This document shows positions 35,215 through 43,548 of a stretch of 64,000 nt of DNA, piece by piece. Source of the stretch: Fidelibacterota bacterium (GTDB lineage Bacteria; Fidelibacterota; Marinisomatia; SCGC-AAA003-L08; TS1B11); the NCBI GenBank assembly GCA_004124875.1, contig SCKJ01000001.1, positions 124,001-188,000 on the forward strand, read 5' to 3'. The position numbers were made by a program, and so were the translations under genes. The notes beneath the pieces were generated by a model, which was given only the letters and a program-made list of their open reading frames with translations, had not been told where the DNA came from and searched no databases. Position 1 is the stretch's first letter. Each line of letters opens with the position of its first letter.

Positions 35215-36315
35215 TTAAACATTGAACTTGAAAAACATAACATCACCATCTTTCACCCGGTACTCTTTTCCCTCCTGCCGGGCCAACCCGTTTTCCTTAA
35301 CCGCTTGCTCGGTCCCCAGATTCACCAGATCGTCAAACTTGAAAACTTCTGCCTTAATGAAACCGCGCTGAAAGTCGGTATGAATGATGCCCGCCGCTTC
35401 GGGTGCGGTAGCGCCTTGGCGCACCGTCCAGGCCCGCACTTCAACGGGCCCTCCCGTAAAAAAGGTGTCGTAGCCGAGCAGATCGTAGGCGGCGTGGATC
35501 AACTTGTCCAGCCCCGGTTCTTTGAGGCCGAATTCCGCCAGAAAGGCGCTCTTTTCCTGCGCGTCCAGAACCGCGATCTCCTGCTCGAGCTTCCCGCACA
35601 GCCGGATGCAGGCGTTGCCTTCCCGGGTGGCGAAATCGGCCAGCCGTTGCGGCATGGCCCCGCGCTCACTGCTCTGAATCTCCTGTTCATCGACATTGGC
35701 CACGTAGAGTATCGGCTTGTGCGTGAGCAGGTTCAGGTGCTCGATAAGGTCCGCCTCAGGCGGCGTTAACGTCACCGCCCGGGCCATCGTGCCGTCGTTC
35801 ATCGCCGCGGAAATCTTCAGCAGCGCATCCCGCTCGGCAGCGGCCGCCTGATCTCCCGATCTGGCCGTCTTTTCCACCCGCGCGAGCCGCTTGTCGATGC
35901 TGTCCAGATCACGCAGCAAGAGCTCCGTCTCAATGATTTCGGCATCACGTACCGGGTCCAGGCTGCCTTCCACATGGCTCACGTTGTCATCCTCAAAGCA
36001 GCGCACCACATGCACCAGCGCATCAACCGATCGTATGTGTGACAGAAACTGGTTGCCCAGGCCCTCCCCTTTGCTGGCGCCGCGCACGAGTCCGGCAATG
36101 TCGACAAATTCAACCACCGCCGGGGTCACTTTCTCCGGCCGGTAAATGCGCTGCAGCACTTCCAGCCGGGCATCGGGAACCGGCACAATGCCCACATTGG
36201 GATCAATGGTGCAGAAGGGGTAGTTCTCAGCGGGCACGTCCGATGCCGTCAGCGCGTTAAACAGAGTCGATTTGCCAGTGTTGGGCAGTCCGATAATTCC
36301 GCATTGCAATGCCAT
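35215..36315 (-). CDS. ychF: Ribosome-binding ATPase YchF
   Basis: 366 residues, standard length. P-loop GLPNTGKST near residue 8, switch/G3 DIAGLVRGASKGEGLGNQFL near 72, and the NVDE motif in place of NKxD that gives ATP rather than GTP preference. The coiled-coil insertion (about 130-200) and the C-terminal TGS domain ending VMFFKFNV are present. It is an Obg-related translation and stress factor in the cytoplasm. It stands alone between two unrelated minus-strand genes. Confidence 0.96.
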   Translation of the reverse strand: MALQCGIIGLPNTGKSTLFNALTASDVPAENYPFCTIDPNVGIVPVPDARLEVLQRIYRPEKVTPAVVEFVDIAGLVRGASKGEGLGNQFLSHIRSVDALVHVVRCFEDDNVSHVEGSLDPVRDAEIIETELLLRDLDSIDKRLARVEKTARSGDQAAAAERDALLKISAAMNDGTMARAVTLTPPEADLIEHLNLLTHKPILYVANVDEQEIQSSERGAMPQRLADFATREGNACIRLCGKLEQEIAVLDAQEKSAFLAEFGLKEPGLDKLIHAAYDLLGYDTFFTGGPVEVRAWTVRQGATAPEAAGIIHTDFQRGFIKAEVFKFDDLVNLGTEQAVKENGLARQEGKEYRVKDGDVMFFKFNV

Positions 36316-36385
36316 ATGGTGGTGAATTTACTTTCAGGATTGAGGCAATGGGCAGCGCTCATCGCCGGGTATAGGATTTCTGCCG

Positions 36386-37804
36386 TTACCAGCGCAGCTG
36401 CAGGGTCAGTCCGGGCAGGGCGCGTCCCGGCGATCCGGCCATGGGTAGCATGGACAGTTGCACAGGACGCTTTCGATGAATGCCGGAAGAGGCGCGCTCC
36501 AGACCCGGATTTACATTGGCTTTGACCCACGCCATGCCGCCCAAGGCGCCCGCCATGCCGGTGATCTGGTAAAATTTCAGGTCATCCACTTCCAATATCA
36601 CGCCTACACCCATCGAAAACCCCGCGCCGGCAAGGGCTCCAAGGGACATGAGAAACGCCTGGCCGAAGGAGTAGTTGGAGCCCTCAATCCAACGATCCAT
36701 GCCGTACAGGCCACCCATACCGCCGCCTATGATCATCCAGCGCCAGCCCATGGCCTGTTCGTCAAACTCCATCTCCAGTAGATCGGCAGTAATAAGGCCG
36801 TAGAGCGCGCCGCCCCAGCGGCCCACCATAATCAATGCGGCGTCGCCGAAGCTGTAGTCTCTCTGTCCATAAAGGCGTTGTCCCAGATAGAAACCCACTG
36901 GATACCCCGAAAGCATAAACAGATTCCGAAGGTTGCGCCACGACTTGAACTTCTTATTATACTGGTCCAAATCGGAGTTGTACTCATTACGGTCAGCATC
37001 CCAGGCTTTCTGGTCGAAATAGTAGGTCTGTGTCTCTTCATCGTAAGTGTAATAATTGCCATAGGTATATTGGGGCTCAACCGGCGGCGCAGCGAGCTGG
37101 CGATGCAGGGTCGAGAAAAAGAAACGCCCCAGTTCGGCGTGTGTCGACATGGCGTAGGCCATGCCTGTGGTCGGATCCCATTTTCTAAAGATCATGTCGC
37201 CCACATAAATCCCCGCAGGGACCGCCGCCATCGTTATCGCCATTGACCCTCTGGCCTCCACATCAATGAGCTGCGCCAGCGCAATGCCGTAATGCATCCC
37301 GATGGTTCCCCCGGACCTCTGCAGCATCGAACGCCCTTCAGGAAAATGGAGGCCGCTGGTGTAATTCCAGGTGGTGATCATTGCCCCGCCCAGGCCAAAC
37401 ATAAATCCCGCCAAATACCATTTTCCATCATTCACGTCCAGCACAAGCGGGATTCCGAAGCCATAAAGGCCAGACCCCCAGGCCATGTTCTGGGCCATGA
37501 GCGTCCAGCGGCCCGACTGGTCCAGCCTTGGTTCCAGGGGCAGGGCGGGAGAAGCGTACATATCCTCCATGATGTCGATATTGAGCCCCAGCGCCTGCTG
37601 CAACGTCTCCAGCTGCATCCTTTCGTCGACCGAGATGACGGAATCTGACATGGCGGTGTTGTACATCATCAGGTAAAGTTGCCTGTTCGCCGCCTCCCGC
37701 TGCCCCTCGGTATCCTGCGCCCCCAGCGATGAAACCAGTATGACCAGACTCGCGAAAATCATTTCGGTCGTCCATCTACGGCTATGGAGAAAGGGGGAAA
37801 ACAT
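36386..37804 (-). CDS. Glycine-rich multi-segment membrane protein with internal repeats
   Basis: 472 residues; AGGAGAA lies 8 bases before ATG 37804. A signal peptide (cut near SSLGAQ) precedes a helical region (about 35-90) and then hydrophobic, glycine-zipper-like segments. A repeat unit is visible twice: RDYSFGDAALIMVGRWGGAL and SNYSFGQAFLMSLGALAGAG, each preceded by a GxxxG-rich stretch. The pattern suggests an outer- or inner-membrane protein with duplicated hairpins. No known family recognised. The C-terminus ends LTLQLRW, which could be a final beta strand. Confidence 0.6.
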   Translation of the reverse strand: MFSPFLHSRRWTTEMIFASLVILVSSLGAQDTEGQREAANRQLYLMMYNTAMSDSVISVDERMQLETLQQALGLNIDIMEDMYASPALPLEPRLDQSGRWTLMAQNMAWGSGLYGFGIPLVLDVNDGKWYLAGFMFGLGGAMITTWNYTSGLHFPEGRSMLQRSGGTIGMHYGIALAQLIDVEARGSMAITMAAVPAGIYVGDMIFRKWDPTTGMAYAMSTHAELGRFFFSTLHRQLAAPPVEPQYTYGNYYTYDEETQTYYFDQKAWDADRNEYNSDLDQYNKKFKSWRNLRNLFMLSGYPVGFYLGQRLYGQRDYSFGDAALIMVGRWGGALYGLITADLLEMEFDEQAMGWRWMIIGGGMGGLYGMDRWIEGSNYSFGQAFLMSLGALAGAGFSMGVGVILEVDDLKFYQITGMAGALGGMAWVKANVNPGLERASSGIHRKRPVQLSMLPMAGSPGRALPGLTLQLRW

Positions 37805-37952
37805 GGAGTGCTTCTCCTGTCAACTATTATCAATTCATGCCGAACGGGCACATTTTCGATGAATTATCCAGCACCCGTTCAGGCGGTGGCATTGAGCCCG
37901 TCACTGGGGTAAATTTAATCGTAAGCTTATCCATAGACTAGGAGTGAAAATT

Positions 37953-38726
37953 ATGTCCGAATGGGCTGTCATATTAGGTGCGTCGAGCGGATTTGGCGCC
38001 GCGACCGCCAAGGAGCTCGCCAGATCCGGCCTGAATATTTGCGGCGTCCACTTGGACCGCAAGAACACCCTGCACATCGTGCAGGAAGTTGTCGGCGAGA
38101 TTGAAAAATCAGGGCAAACGGCGCTGTTTTTCAACATGAACGCAGCGGATGCCGAAAAGCGCGCAGACGTCGTCGCGCAGCTCAAGGCCGAAGGAGGCCG
38201 GGTTAAAGTGCTGATGCACTCCCTGGCTTTCGGCGCCCTGCGACCGGTCATTACAGATGACCCCGCCGATGCGCTGACGCAATCCCAGGTTGAGATGACA
38301 TTGGATGTCATGGCCTCCAGCGTGCTCTACTGGGCGCAAGATTTGTACTTTGCCGGTTTGCTTCAGAAAGGGAGCCAAATCTTCGCGATGACCTCCTCTG
38401 GAGGCCATCGTCAGTGGCGCAACTACGGGGCGGTTTCAGCGGCCAAGGCTGTCCTGGAATCTTCCATGCGGCAGCTGGCCTACGAGCTGGCGCCCAAAGG
38501 GATCGCTGCCAATACGCTTCAGGCGGGGGTCACTGACACGGCCGCCCTGCGCAAAATTCCGGACAACCTCCTGATGATTGAGCACGCCATAAAAATTAAC
38601 CCCTCAGGAAGGCTGACTCGGCCGGAAGACATTGCCAAAGTGATCGCCACGATAGGCCTGAGCGAACACACCTGGATGTCGGGCAACGTCATTCGCGTAG
38701 ATGGCACTGAGGACATCGTTGGATAG
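37953..38726 (+). CDS. SDR-family enoyl-ACP reductase-like protein (FabL-like)
   Basis: 257 residues from ATG 37953, with AGGAG 8 bases upstream; the GTG at 37944 overlaps that site. The N-terminal LGASSGFGAATAKEL binds NADP(H). Tyr and Lys of the active site are spaced as Y-x6-K (NYGAVSAAK), the hallmark of enoyl-ACP reductases, instead of the Y-x3-K of ordinary SDRs. The C-terminal IKINPSGRLTRPEDIAKVI and SGNVIRVDG match FabL/FabI-type enzymes. It would reduce the enoyl-ACP double bond in fatty acid synthesis. Whether it is the main enzyme of the cell cannot be judged from this window. Confidence 0.8.
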   Translation: MSEWAVILGASSGFGAATAKELARSGLNICGVHLDRKNTLHIVQEVVGEIEKSGQTALFFNMNAADAEKRADVVAQLKAEGGRVKVLMHSLAFGALRPVITDDPADALTQSQVEMTLDVMASSVLYWAQDLYFAGLLQKGSQIFAMTSSGGHRQWRNYGAVSAAKAVLESSMRQLAYELAPKGIAANTLQAGVTDTAALRKIPDNLLMIEHAIKINPSGRLTRPEDIAKVIATIGLSEHTWMSGNVIRVDGTEDIVG

Positions 38727-38757
38727 ATCGGATGGCCGATCCCGTCCGCGCCCTGTA

Positions 38758-39081
38758 ATGGTGGACAAACTGGCCGGCTTGAAAAACCTGGGGCCCGAAT
38801 CGTCAAAATGGCTCCGGAAAGTGGGCCTCCATTCCAAAGCCGATCTCGAAAAAATTGGCTCCCTCAAGGCTTACGCCCTTGTGCGGGAGGCTGGATTTCC
38901 GGCCAGTTTGAATCTGGTCTACGCCCTGCAGGCCATGCTCATGGATTTGCATTGGCAGAAGCTGCCCACCGCAGTGCGCAACGAACTGAAAGTCGCGGTG
39001 CGGCTGATGGCTAGTGGCGATGACCCACCGCCGTGGAACAATGGCAATATATTAAGGACCGGCAGTATCAGTTCGCGCTAG
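38758..39081 (+). CDS. Stand-alone TfoX C-terminal domain protein
   Basis: 107 residues from ATG 38758. LKNLGPESSKWLRKVGLHSK and FPASLNLVYALQAMLMDLHW are the core of the TfoX/Sxy C-terminal helix-hairpin-helix-like domain; the N-terminal TfoX domain is absent, as in several stand-alone family members. Function unknown, possibly DNA binding. No clear ribosome site precedes the start; an in-frame start at 38701 would overlap the reductase gene. The 3' end overlaps the convergent lipoprotein gene by 14 bases. Confidence 0.72.
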   Translation: MVDKLAGLKNLGPESSKWLRKVGLHSKADLEKIGSLKAYALVREAGFPASLNLVYALQAMLMDLHWQKLPTAVRNELKVAVRLMASGDDPPPWNNGNILRTGSISSR

Positions 39082-39490
39082 TGGCAGGACTGTCGAACTC
39101 TTCGAGGCTGTTGCGCTTCTCAATCAATTCCAGCAACCGGTAGTTTTCCTGGGTCGGCTGCAAGTCGAAATTCTTTTTGGCTTCCACGGTCGCCAACTCA
39201 AACCAGTTCTTTTTGGAGTAGGCGATGGCCAGATTATAATGTGCCTTCGACGCCAACCTCAGCTCCTGACGTGACATATCGCGCGGGTCTCGCGGCAACA
39301 GCCGGATGGCCTCCTTATACTCCAGTATGGCGTCGTCAACGAGCCCCTTCTGGTAGTACCACGACCCCAGATCAACGTGCTGCGCAGGTTTTTCAGCACA
39401 TGCGACCAGCAGCAGCATTATTGCGCTGGCAAGAAACCACTTTACCGTGACTGACGTGAGGCGACTAGCGATGGTAAGTCTTTTCTGCAT
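39068..39490 (-). CDS. Small TPR lipoprotein
   Basis: 140 residues. The signal sequence ends in a lipobox LLLVAC (Cys at about 31), so the protein is lipid-anchored. Two TPR-like helical pairs follow: SWYYQKGLVDDAILEYKEAI and HYNLAIAYSKKNWFELATVE. Such short TPR lipoproteins often serve as assembly or scaffold factors at the outer membrane. It converges with the TfoX-domain gene. Confidence 0.8.
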   Translation of the reverse strand: MQKRLTIASRLTSVTVKWFLASAIMLLLVACAEKPAQHVDLGSWYYQKGLVDDAILEYKEAIRLLPRDPRDMSRQELRLASKAHYNLAIAYSKKNWFELATVEAKKNFDLQPTQENYRLLELIEKRNSLEEFDSPATSAN

Positions 39491-39589
39491 CCACCGTCAA
39501 TTTGCCGGAGGTGAGACAAAAATGCAAGTGTAAAGGTTATGCGGGCGGTTCATCACCCTGAAGGAGCCGCCATGCTCCGGTCGGCCGAC

Positions 39590-39682
39590 GGGAGCACGCG
39601 AATTATTACTGAAATAGCATCAGGGAGCACGCGAAGGAATAGACAGTGAACTTCTGTGCTCCCACAGCACTGTCGGGAGCAC
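39590..39682. repeat. Cluster of four GGGAGCAC octamers
   Basis: GGGAGCAC at 39590, 39623 and 39675 and its complement GTGCTCCC at 39656. The first three sites are exactly 33 bases apart, and the first two share the longer GGGAGCACGCGAA. The cluster fills the 220-base gap between the TPR lipoprotein and glutaredoxin genes. A second cluster with the same octamer lies at 47625-47686. It could be a small dispersed repeat family or a set of protein-binding sites. Confidence 0.6.
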
Positions 39683-39713
39683 GAAGACATAAAGGTGACG
39701 TTCGGAAGGGTAT

Positions 39714-40043
39714 CTAGCTCGACTCCTCGGAAACAACCGCCCGCTCAAGCACTGAAAGCAGTTCGCCTTTGTTGTGCAGCTCCACAACGATGTCGGCGCC
39801 GCCAACAAGTTCGCCTTTCACGAACAGCTGCGGAATCGTCGGCCAGTTTGAGTATTCGGAAAGTCTGACGCGAATTTCCGGGTCCGGTAGAATATTAACG
39901 TCCCGGTACTCCACACCATATTGGCTGAGCACCTGCACAACGGCATTGGAGAACCCGCACTGCGGCACCTCTTTGGTGCCTTTCATATAGAGGATAATGG
40001 GGGTTTCATTGATGTCGGCAATAATCTGTTCGGATAATGTCAT
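39714..40043 (-). CDS. grxD: Monothiol glutaredoxin (CGFS type, Grx4 family)
   Basis: 109 residues from ATG 40043, with AGGAG 9 bases upstream; a start at 40064 adds seven residues. KGTKEVPQCGFS near residue 30 is the CGFS active site with its conserved preceding Lys, and WPTIPQLFVKGELVGGADIV contains the glutathione-binding TIPQLF and GG motifs. These proteins carry [2Fe-2S] clusters and pass them to client proteins. It lies next to sdhB, an iron-sulfur protein gene, but with its own reading context. Confidence 0.93.
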   Translation of the reverse strand: MTLSEQIIADINETPIILYMKGTKEVPQCGFSNAVVQVLSQYGVEYRDVNILPDPEIRVRLSEYSNWPTIPQLFVKGELVGGADIVVELHNKGELLSVLERAVVSEESS

Positions 40044-40154
40044 AATTTCAATCTCCTTGAACAATCGTTCATTTACGGGCGCCAGCTCGTCGCTCTATCT
40101 GCCCACAGGAATTTAAGCTGATCTAAAGACCCAATGCCAGCAACATTGATGCGC

Positions 40155-40850
40155 TTACCGTTGGGCAACCGTGTAGCGTTTCAGGTCGCCTATGGCTTTG
40201 GTAATTTCAATATCGCGCGGGCAAGCATCAGTGCAGTTGTAGATGGAATGGCAGCGCCACAGCCCGTCGCGGTCGTCCAAAACCTCCAGGCGCTCGCGGT
40301 CGCCACCATCGCGGCTGTCAAAGATGAAGCGGTGCGCCTTGACCAGCGTCGCCGGACCCAGGTAGTTATCATTGCTCCAGAAACTGGGACAGCTGGTCGT
40401 GCAGGCGGCGCACATGATGCACTTGGTGGTGTCATCGAACCGTGCGCGTTCCTCAATGGTCTGCTTGCGTTCGGCGGCAGGCGCAGTCGTCTTGGGTATG
40501 AAGTACGGCTTGACCTTGGCGAGGCTTTCGAAGAAGGGGTCCATGTCGACGATCAGATCGCGCAGCACTTTCATCCCCTTGAGCGGCTCTATGCGAATTC
40601 GGTCTGACTTCAGGTCCTGAATGAGTGTCTGGCAGGCCAGCCGGTTCATGCCGTTGATCTGCATGGCGTCCGATCCGCAGACGCCGTGAGCGCACGATTT
40701 CCGAAAGGCGAGGGAGCCGTCAACATCATCCTTGATCTCCATAATCACATCCAGTATCTGGTCCGTGGGATCGACTTCGCGGACGAAAGTGTCGAAATGG
40801 GACGCGCCGGAATGGGCCTCCTGGCGATAAATTTCTACGGTTACTTGCAT
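40155..40850 (-). CDS. sdhB: Succinate dehydrogenase iron-sulfur subunit
   Basis: 231 residues. The [2Fe-2S] ligands are in SCAHGVCGSDAMQINGMNRL followed by AC, with Asp in place of the third Cys, as in E. coli SdhB. CIMCAACTTSCPSF and the later CHSIYNCTDACP hold the [4Fe-4S] and [3Fe-4S] ligands. It passes electrons from the flavoprotein to quinone in the membrane. Last gene of sdhCDAB, 1 base after sdhA. Confidence 0.95.
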   Translation of the reverse strand: MQVTVEIYRQEAHSGASHFDTFVREVDPTDQILDVIMEIKDDVDGSLAFRKSCAHGVCGSDAMQINGMNRLACQTLIQDLKSDRIRIEPLKGMKVLRDLIVDMDPFFESLAKVKPYFIPKTTAPAAERKQTIEERARFDDTTKCIMCAACTTSCPSFWSNDNYLGPATLVKAHRFIFDSRDGGDRERLEVLDDRDGLWRCHSIYNCTDACPRDIEITKAIGDLKRYTVAQR

Positions 40851-40851
40851 T

Positions 40852-42621
40852 TTAATAGACCCTCGGTTTGGGTTGGAATTTTGTAATCACGACCGGTTTG
40901 TAGTCGAACTCAACCTTATCATCACCCAGTTTGCGAATGAAAGTATGTTTGAGCCACTGCTTGTCATCCCGGTCAGGGTAGTCGACCCGCGAATGAGCCC
41001 CCCTGCTCTCCGTGCGTTGCAGCGCGCTTTCGGCAATCGTCCAGGCGACATCCAGCAGGTGTCCCAGCTCAATGGCCTCCACCAGCTCGGTGTTAAAATA
41101 GAGCGAGGAGTCCTTTACGCTGACCTGTTGGTATCGCCTGCGCAACTCCAGCACCGTTTTGCGGGCCTCTTCCAGATTTTCCTCTGTCCGGTACACGCCG
41201 CTTTTGGACATCATGACCGACTGCATCTCCTTGCGCAGATCGGCCACTTTTTCGTTGCCACTGCCATTTTTCAGACGATCAATCTCGCCCGCCACAAACG
41301 CCTCCGGATCGGCGTCGATTTCCTCAAACTCGGCATCTTTGAGGTAGCGCGACATATCACGGGCCGCCCGGCGCCCGAAAACGACAATGTCGACAAGTGA
41401 GTTGGTGCCCAACCGGTTCGCGCCGTGCACGGATACGCAGGCCACTTCGCCAGCGGCATACAGTCCCTCGACCGGATTTGCGGCAGCGTCCTTAAGCACG
41501 CGACCGTCGTTATCGGTAGGTAGGCCGCCCATGGCGTAGTGGGCCGTCGGTTGTACGGGAATAGGTTCCTTGATGGGTTCCACGGCCAGATATTTTCGCG
41601 CGAAGTGGGAAATGTCGGGCAGCTTCTCATTGATGACTTTAGCGCCCAAATGAACCAGATCGAGATAGATGTAATCGCTTCCGGTATCACCCGTGCCCAT
41701 AATGCCCCGGCCCGCCTTAATCTCATTGTAAATGGCCCGGCTGACCATATCCCGGGGCGCAAGATCCTTGACCGTCGGCGCCACTGCGGCCATAAAACCG
41801 TCCTTGCCGGTTCCAATGTTGTCGAGATCTTCGCGGTTCCTGAGAATACCCCCCTCTCCCCTCGCCGCCTCGGAAACCAAAATGCCGAGCTTGCGCAATC
41901 CGGTCGGGTGGAACTGCACGAATTCCATGTCTTCCAGCGGCAGTCCCCGGCGAAACGCGATGGCCATGCCATCACCGGTGAGAGCGTGGGCATTGGAAGT
42001 GATCGAGAATACCCGGCCGTACCCGCCGGTGCCTAAAAACACCACCTTGGACTGAAACACGTGCAGTTCGCCGGTGGCCAGCTCGTAGGCAATGACGCCG
42101 AAGCAGACATCATCCTTGAGGATCAGGTCCAGTACATAAAATTCGTTGAAGAAACGCACCTTATTTTTCACGCACTGCTCGAAAAGGGTATGCAAAATCA
42201 TATGGCCTGTCCGGTCAGCGGCGTAACAGGCCCGTTTGACGGGAGCCTCGCCGAAAGCGCGGGTATGGCCGCCAAACGGCCGCTGGGCGATTTTTCCCTC
42301 CTTTGTGCGGTTGAACGGCAGTCCGAAGTGCTCCAGCTCCATCACCGCTTCCACCGCTTCATTGGCGAGAATTTCAATGGCGTCCTGGTCGCCGAGATAG
42401 TCCGACCCCTTCACCGTGTCGAACATGTGCCACTCGGGATGGTCCTCCTCCTCGCTGCCCAGGGCTGCTCCAATGCCCCCCTGAGCCGCCCCGGTATGGC
42501 TGCGGACGGGATAAAGTTTCGACACCACGGCCACATTGTAGTTCTGCTCAGTCAGTTCCAGGGCGCAGCGCAGACCAGCGCCGCCAGCCCCTACGACAAT
42601 CGCGTCAAATTTGTGAATCAT
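40852..42621 (-). CDS. sdhA: Succinate dehydrogenase flavoprotein subunit
   Basis: 589 residues. The FAD-binding GAGGAGLRCALEL at the N-terminus, covalent-FAD His in RSHTGAAQGG near 45, the FGGHTRAFGEAPVKRACYA segment with active-site residues, and the HYAMGGLPTDNDGRV and GANRLGTNSLVDIVVFG motifs are all standard. It oxidises succinate to fumarate in the cytoplasmic domain of complex II. The gene lies 18 bases after sdhD. Confidence 0.96.
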   Translation of the reverse strand: MIHKFDAIVVGAGGAGLRCALELTEQNYNVAVVSKLYPVRSHTGAAQGGIGAALGSEEEDHPEWHMFDTVKGSDYLGDQDAIEILANEAVEAVMELEHFGLPFNRTKEGKIAQRPFGGHTRAFGEAPVKRACYAADRTGHMILHTLFEQCVKNKVRFFNEFYVLDLILKDDVCFGVIAYELATGELHVFQSKVVFLGTGGYGRVFSITSNAHALTGDGMAIAFRRGLPLEDMEFVQFHPTGLRKLGILVSEAARGEGGILRNREDLDNIGTGKDGFMAAVAPTVKDLAPRDMVSRAIYNEIKAGRGIMGTGDTGSDYIYLDLVHLGAKVINEKLPDISHFARKYLAVEPIKEPIPVQPTAHYAMGGLPTDNDGRVLKDAAANPVEGLYAAGEVACVSVHGANRLGTNSLVDIVVFGRRAARDMSRYLKDAEFEEIDADPEAFVAGEIDRLKNGSGNEKVADLRKEMQSVMMSKSGVYRTEENLEEARKTVLELRRRYQQVSVKDSSLYFNTELVEAIELGHLLDVAWTIAESALQRTESRGAHSRVDYPDRDDKQWLKHTFIRKLGDDKVEFDYKPVVITKFQPKPRVY

Positions 42622-42639
42622 AGACCTCGCTCCGCGTCG

Positions 42640-43068
42640 CTAAAACAGTTGGGGATTAAATGAGATCACCGTCACCACACCCATAACCCACAAAATAAAG
42701 GCGGCGAAATATGTCAGCCAGGACAGTACGGGCCGCCAGGTGGGATGGGTAACCATATCCTCAATATTGGCGACAATGCCATAGAATCCGTGGTAACAAC
42801 CGAGGGTGATGAACAGGATGTCGAACACTTTCCACACGGGCGCGGCAAACAGTGACGCCAGGGCATAAAAGCGGGCCTGGGTTGGATCGGACTCGGCCAT
42901 CAGGCGCAAGGTTTCCAGGTCGTTGGCTCCATAGCCGATGCTCTCAAAGCCCCACATGCCGGGACCCATAAAATAATGATAAATATAAAAGTGGACGCCC
43001 AGGGTAATAAACAGCAACGCCCCGGAGATGCGTTGCAGCAACCACCCTTTCGATCCGCGACTGCTCAT
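42640..43068 (-). CDS. sdhD: Succinate dehydrogenase membrane anchor subunit (SdhD-like)
   Basis: 142 residues from ATG 43068, which overlaps the sdhC stop (TAATG); a longer start at 43167 lies inside sdhC. Three membrane helices (about 12-34, 68-90 and 108-135) and the conserved His in HFYIYHYF and CYHGFYG fit a haem/quinone-binding anchor. With SdhC it forms the membrane part of complex II. Confidence 0.85.
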   Translation of the reverse strand: MSSRGSKGWLLQRISGALLFITLGVHFYIYHYFMGPGMWGFESIGYGANDLETLRLMAESDPTQARFYALASLFAAPVWKVFDILFITLGCYHGFYGIVANIEDMVTHPTWRPVLSWLTYFAAFILWVMGVVTVISFNPQLF

Positions 43069-43412
43069 TATTCGGCCCTCCACAATGCGATGCCGCCAAT
43101 GATGAACAGCGTTCCAGCGATCATATAGGTCAGCACCAGCAGCAGCCGGTGGCGGTCCATGGCCCAACGGGTGAACTCACCCAGAATAATCCGCATGCCG
43201 TTAAGGCCATGAAACAAGATCGCGCCCAACAGCAGAACCTCGCCGAACTTGAACAGGGGCGTTTTATAGGCCTCAATGACTGCGTTGAAAGCATCGGGGC
43301 CTTTGGACATCTGCGACATACCCCAGATATGGAATATGAGGAATGAGACGATAGCAAAACCGGTGATCTTGTGCAATATCCACGAGATCATGTCTGCTCT
43401 GATTTTATACAT
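43068..43412 (-). CDS. sdhC: Succinate dehydrogenase cytochrome b subunit (SdhC)
   Basis: 114 residues, AGGAG 9 bases before the ATG. Three membrane helices (about 8-30, 50-72 and 88-108). SWILHKITGFAIVSFLIFHI contains the typical Ser and His near the quinone site, and LFHGLNGMRIIL is the conserved H-G-x-R segment. First gene of sdhCDAB; the 136-base gap to the antiporter gene upstream on the same strand holds no certain promoter. Confidence 0.9.
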   Translation of the reverse strand: MYKIRADMISWILHKITGFAIVSFLIFHIWGMSQMSKGPDAFNAVIEAYKTPLFKFGEVLLLGAILFHGLNGMRIILGEFTRWAMDRHRLLLVLTYMIAGTLFIIGGIALWRAE

Positions 43413-43548
43413 GCTGGGCTCTCCTCACCGCGATCACAAATGCCGTAAATTCGACCGACTGATCACGAGTCCGTCTATATTTCCGCATCCGGCAGAATTT
43501 CCGCAGGGCCGTTCCTGATAAGCAAGCGTCACTTTTCGCCCTCTGGTC

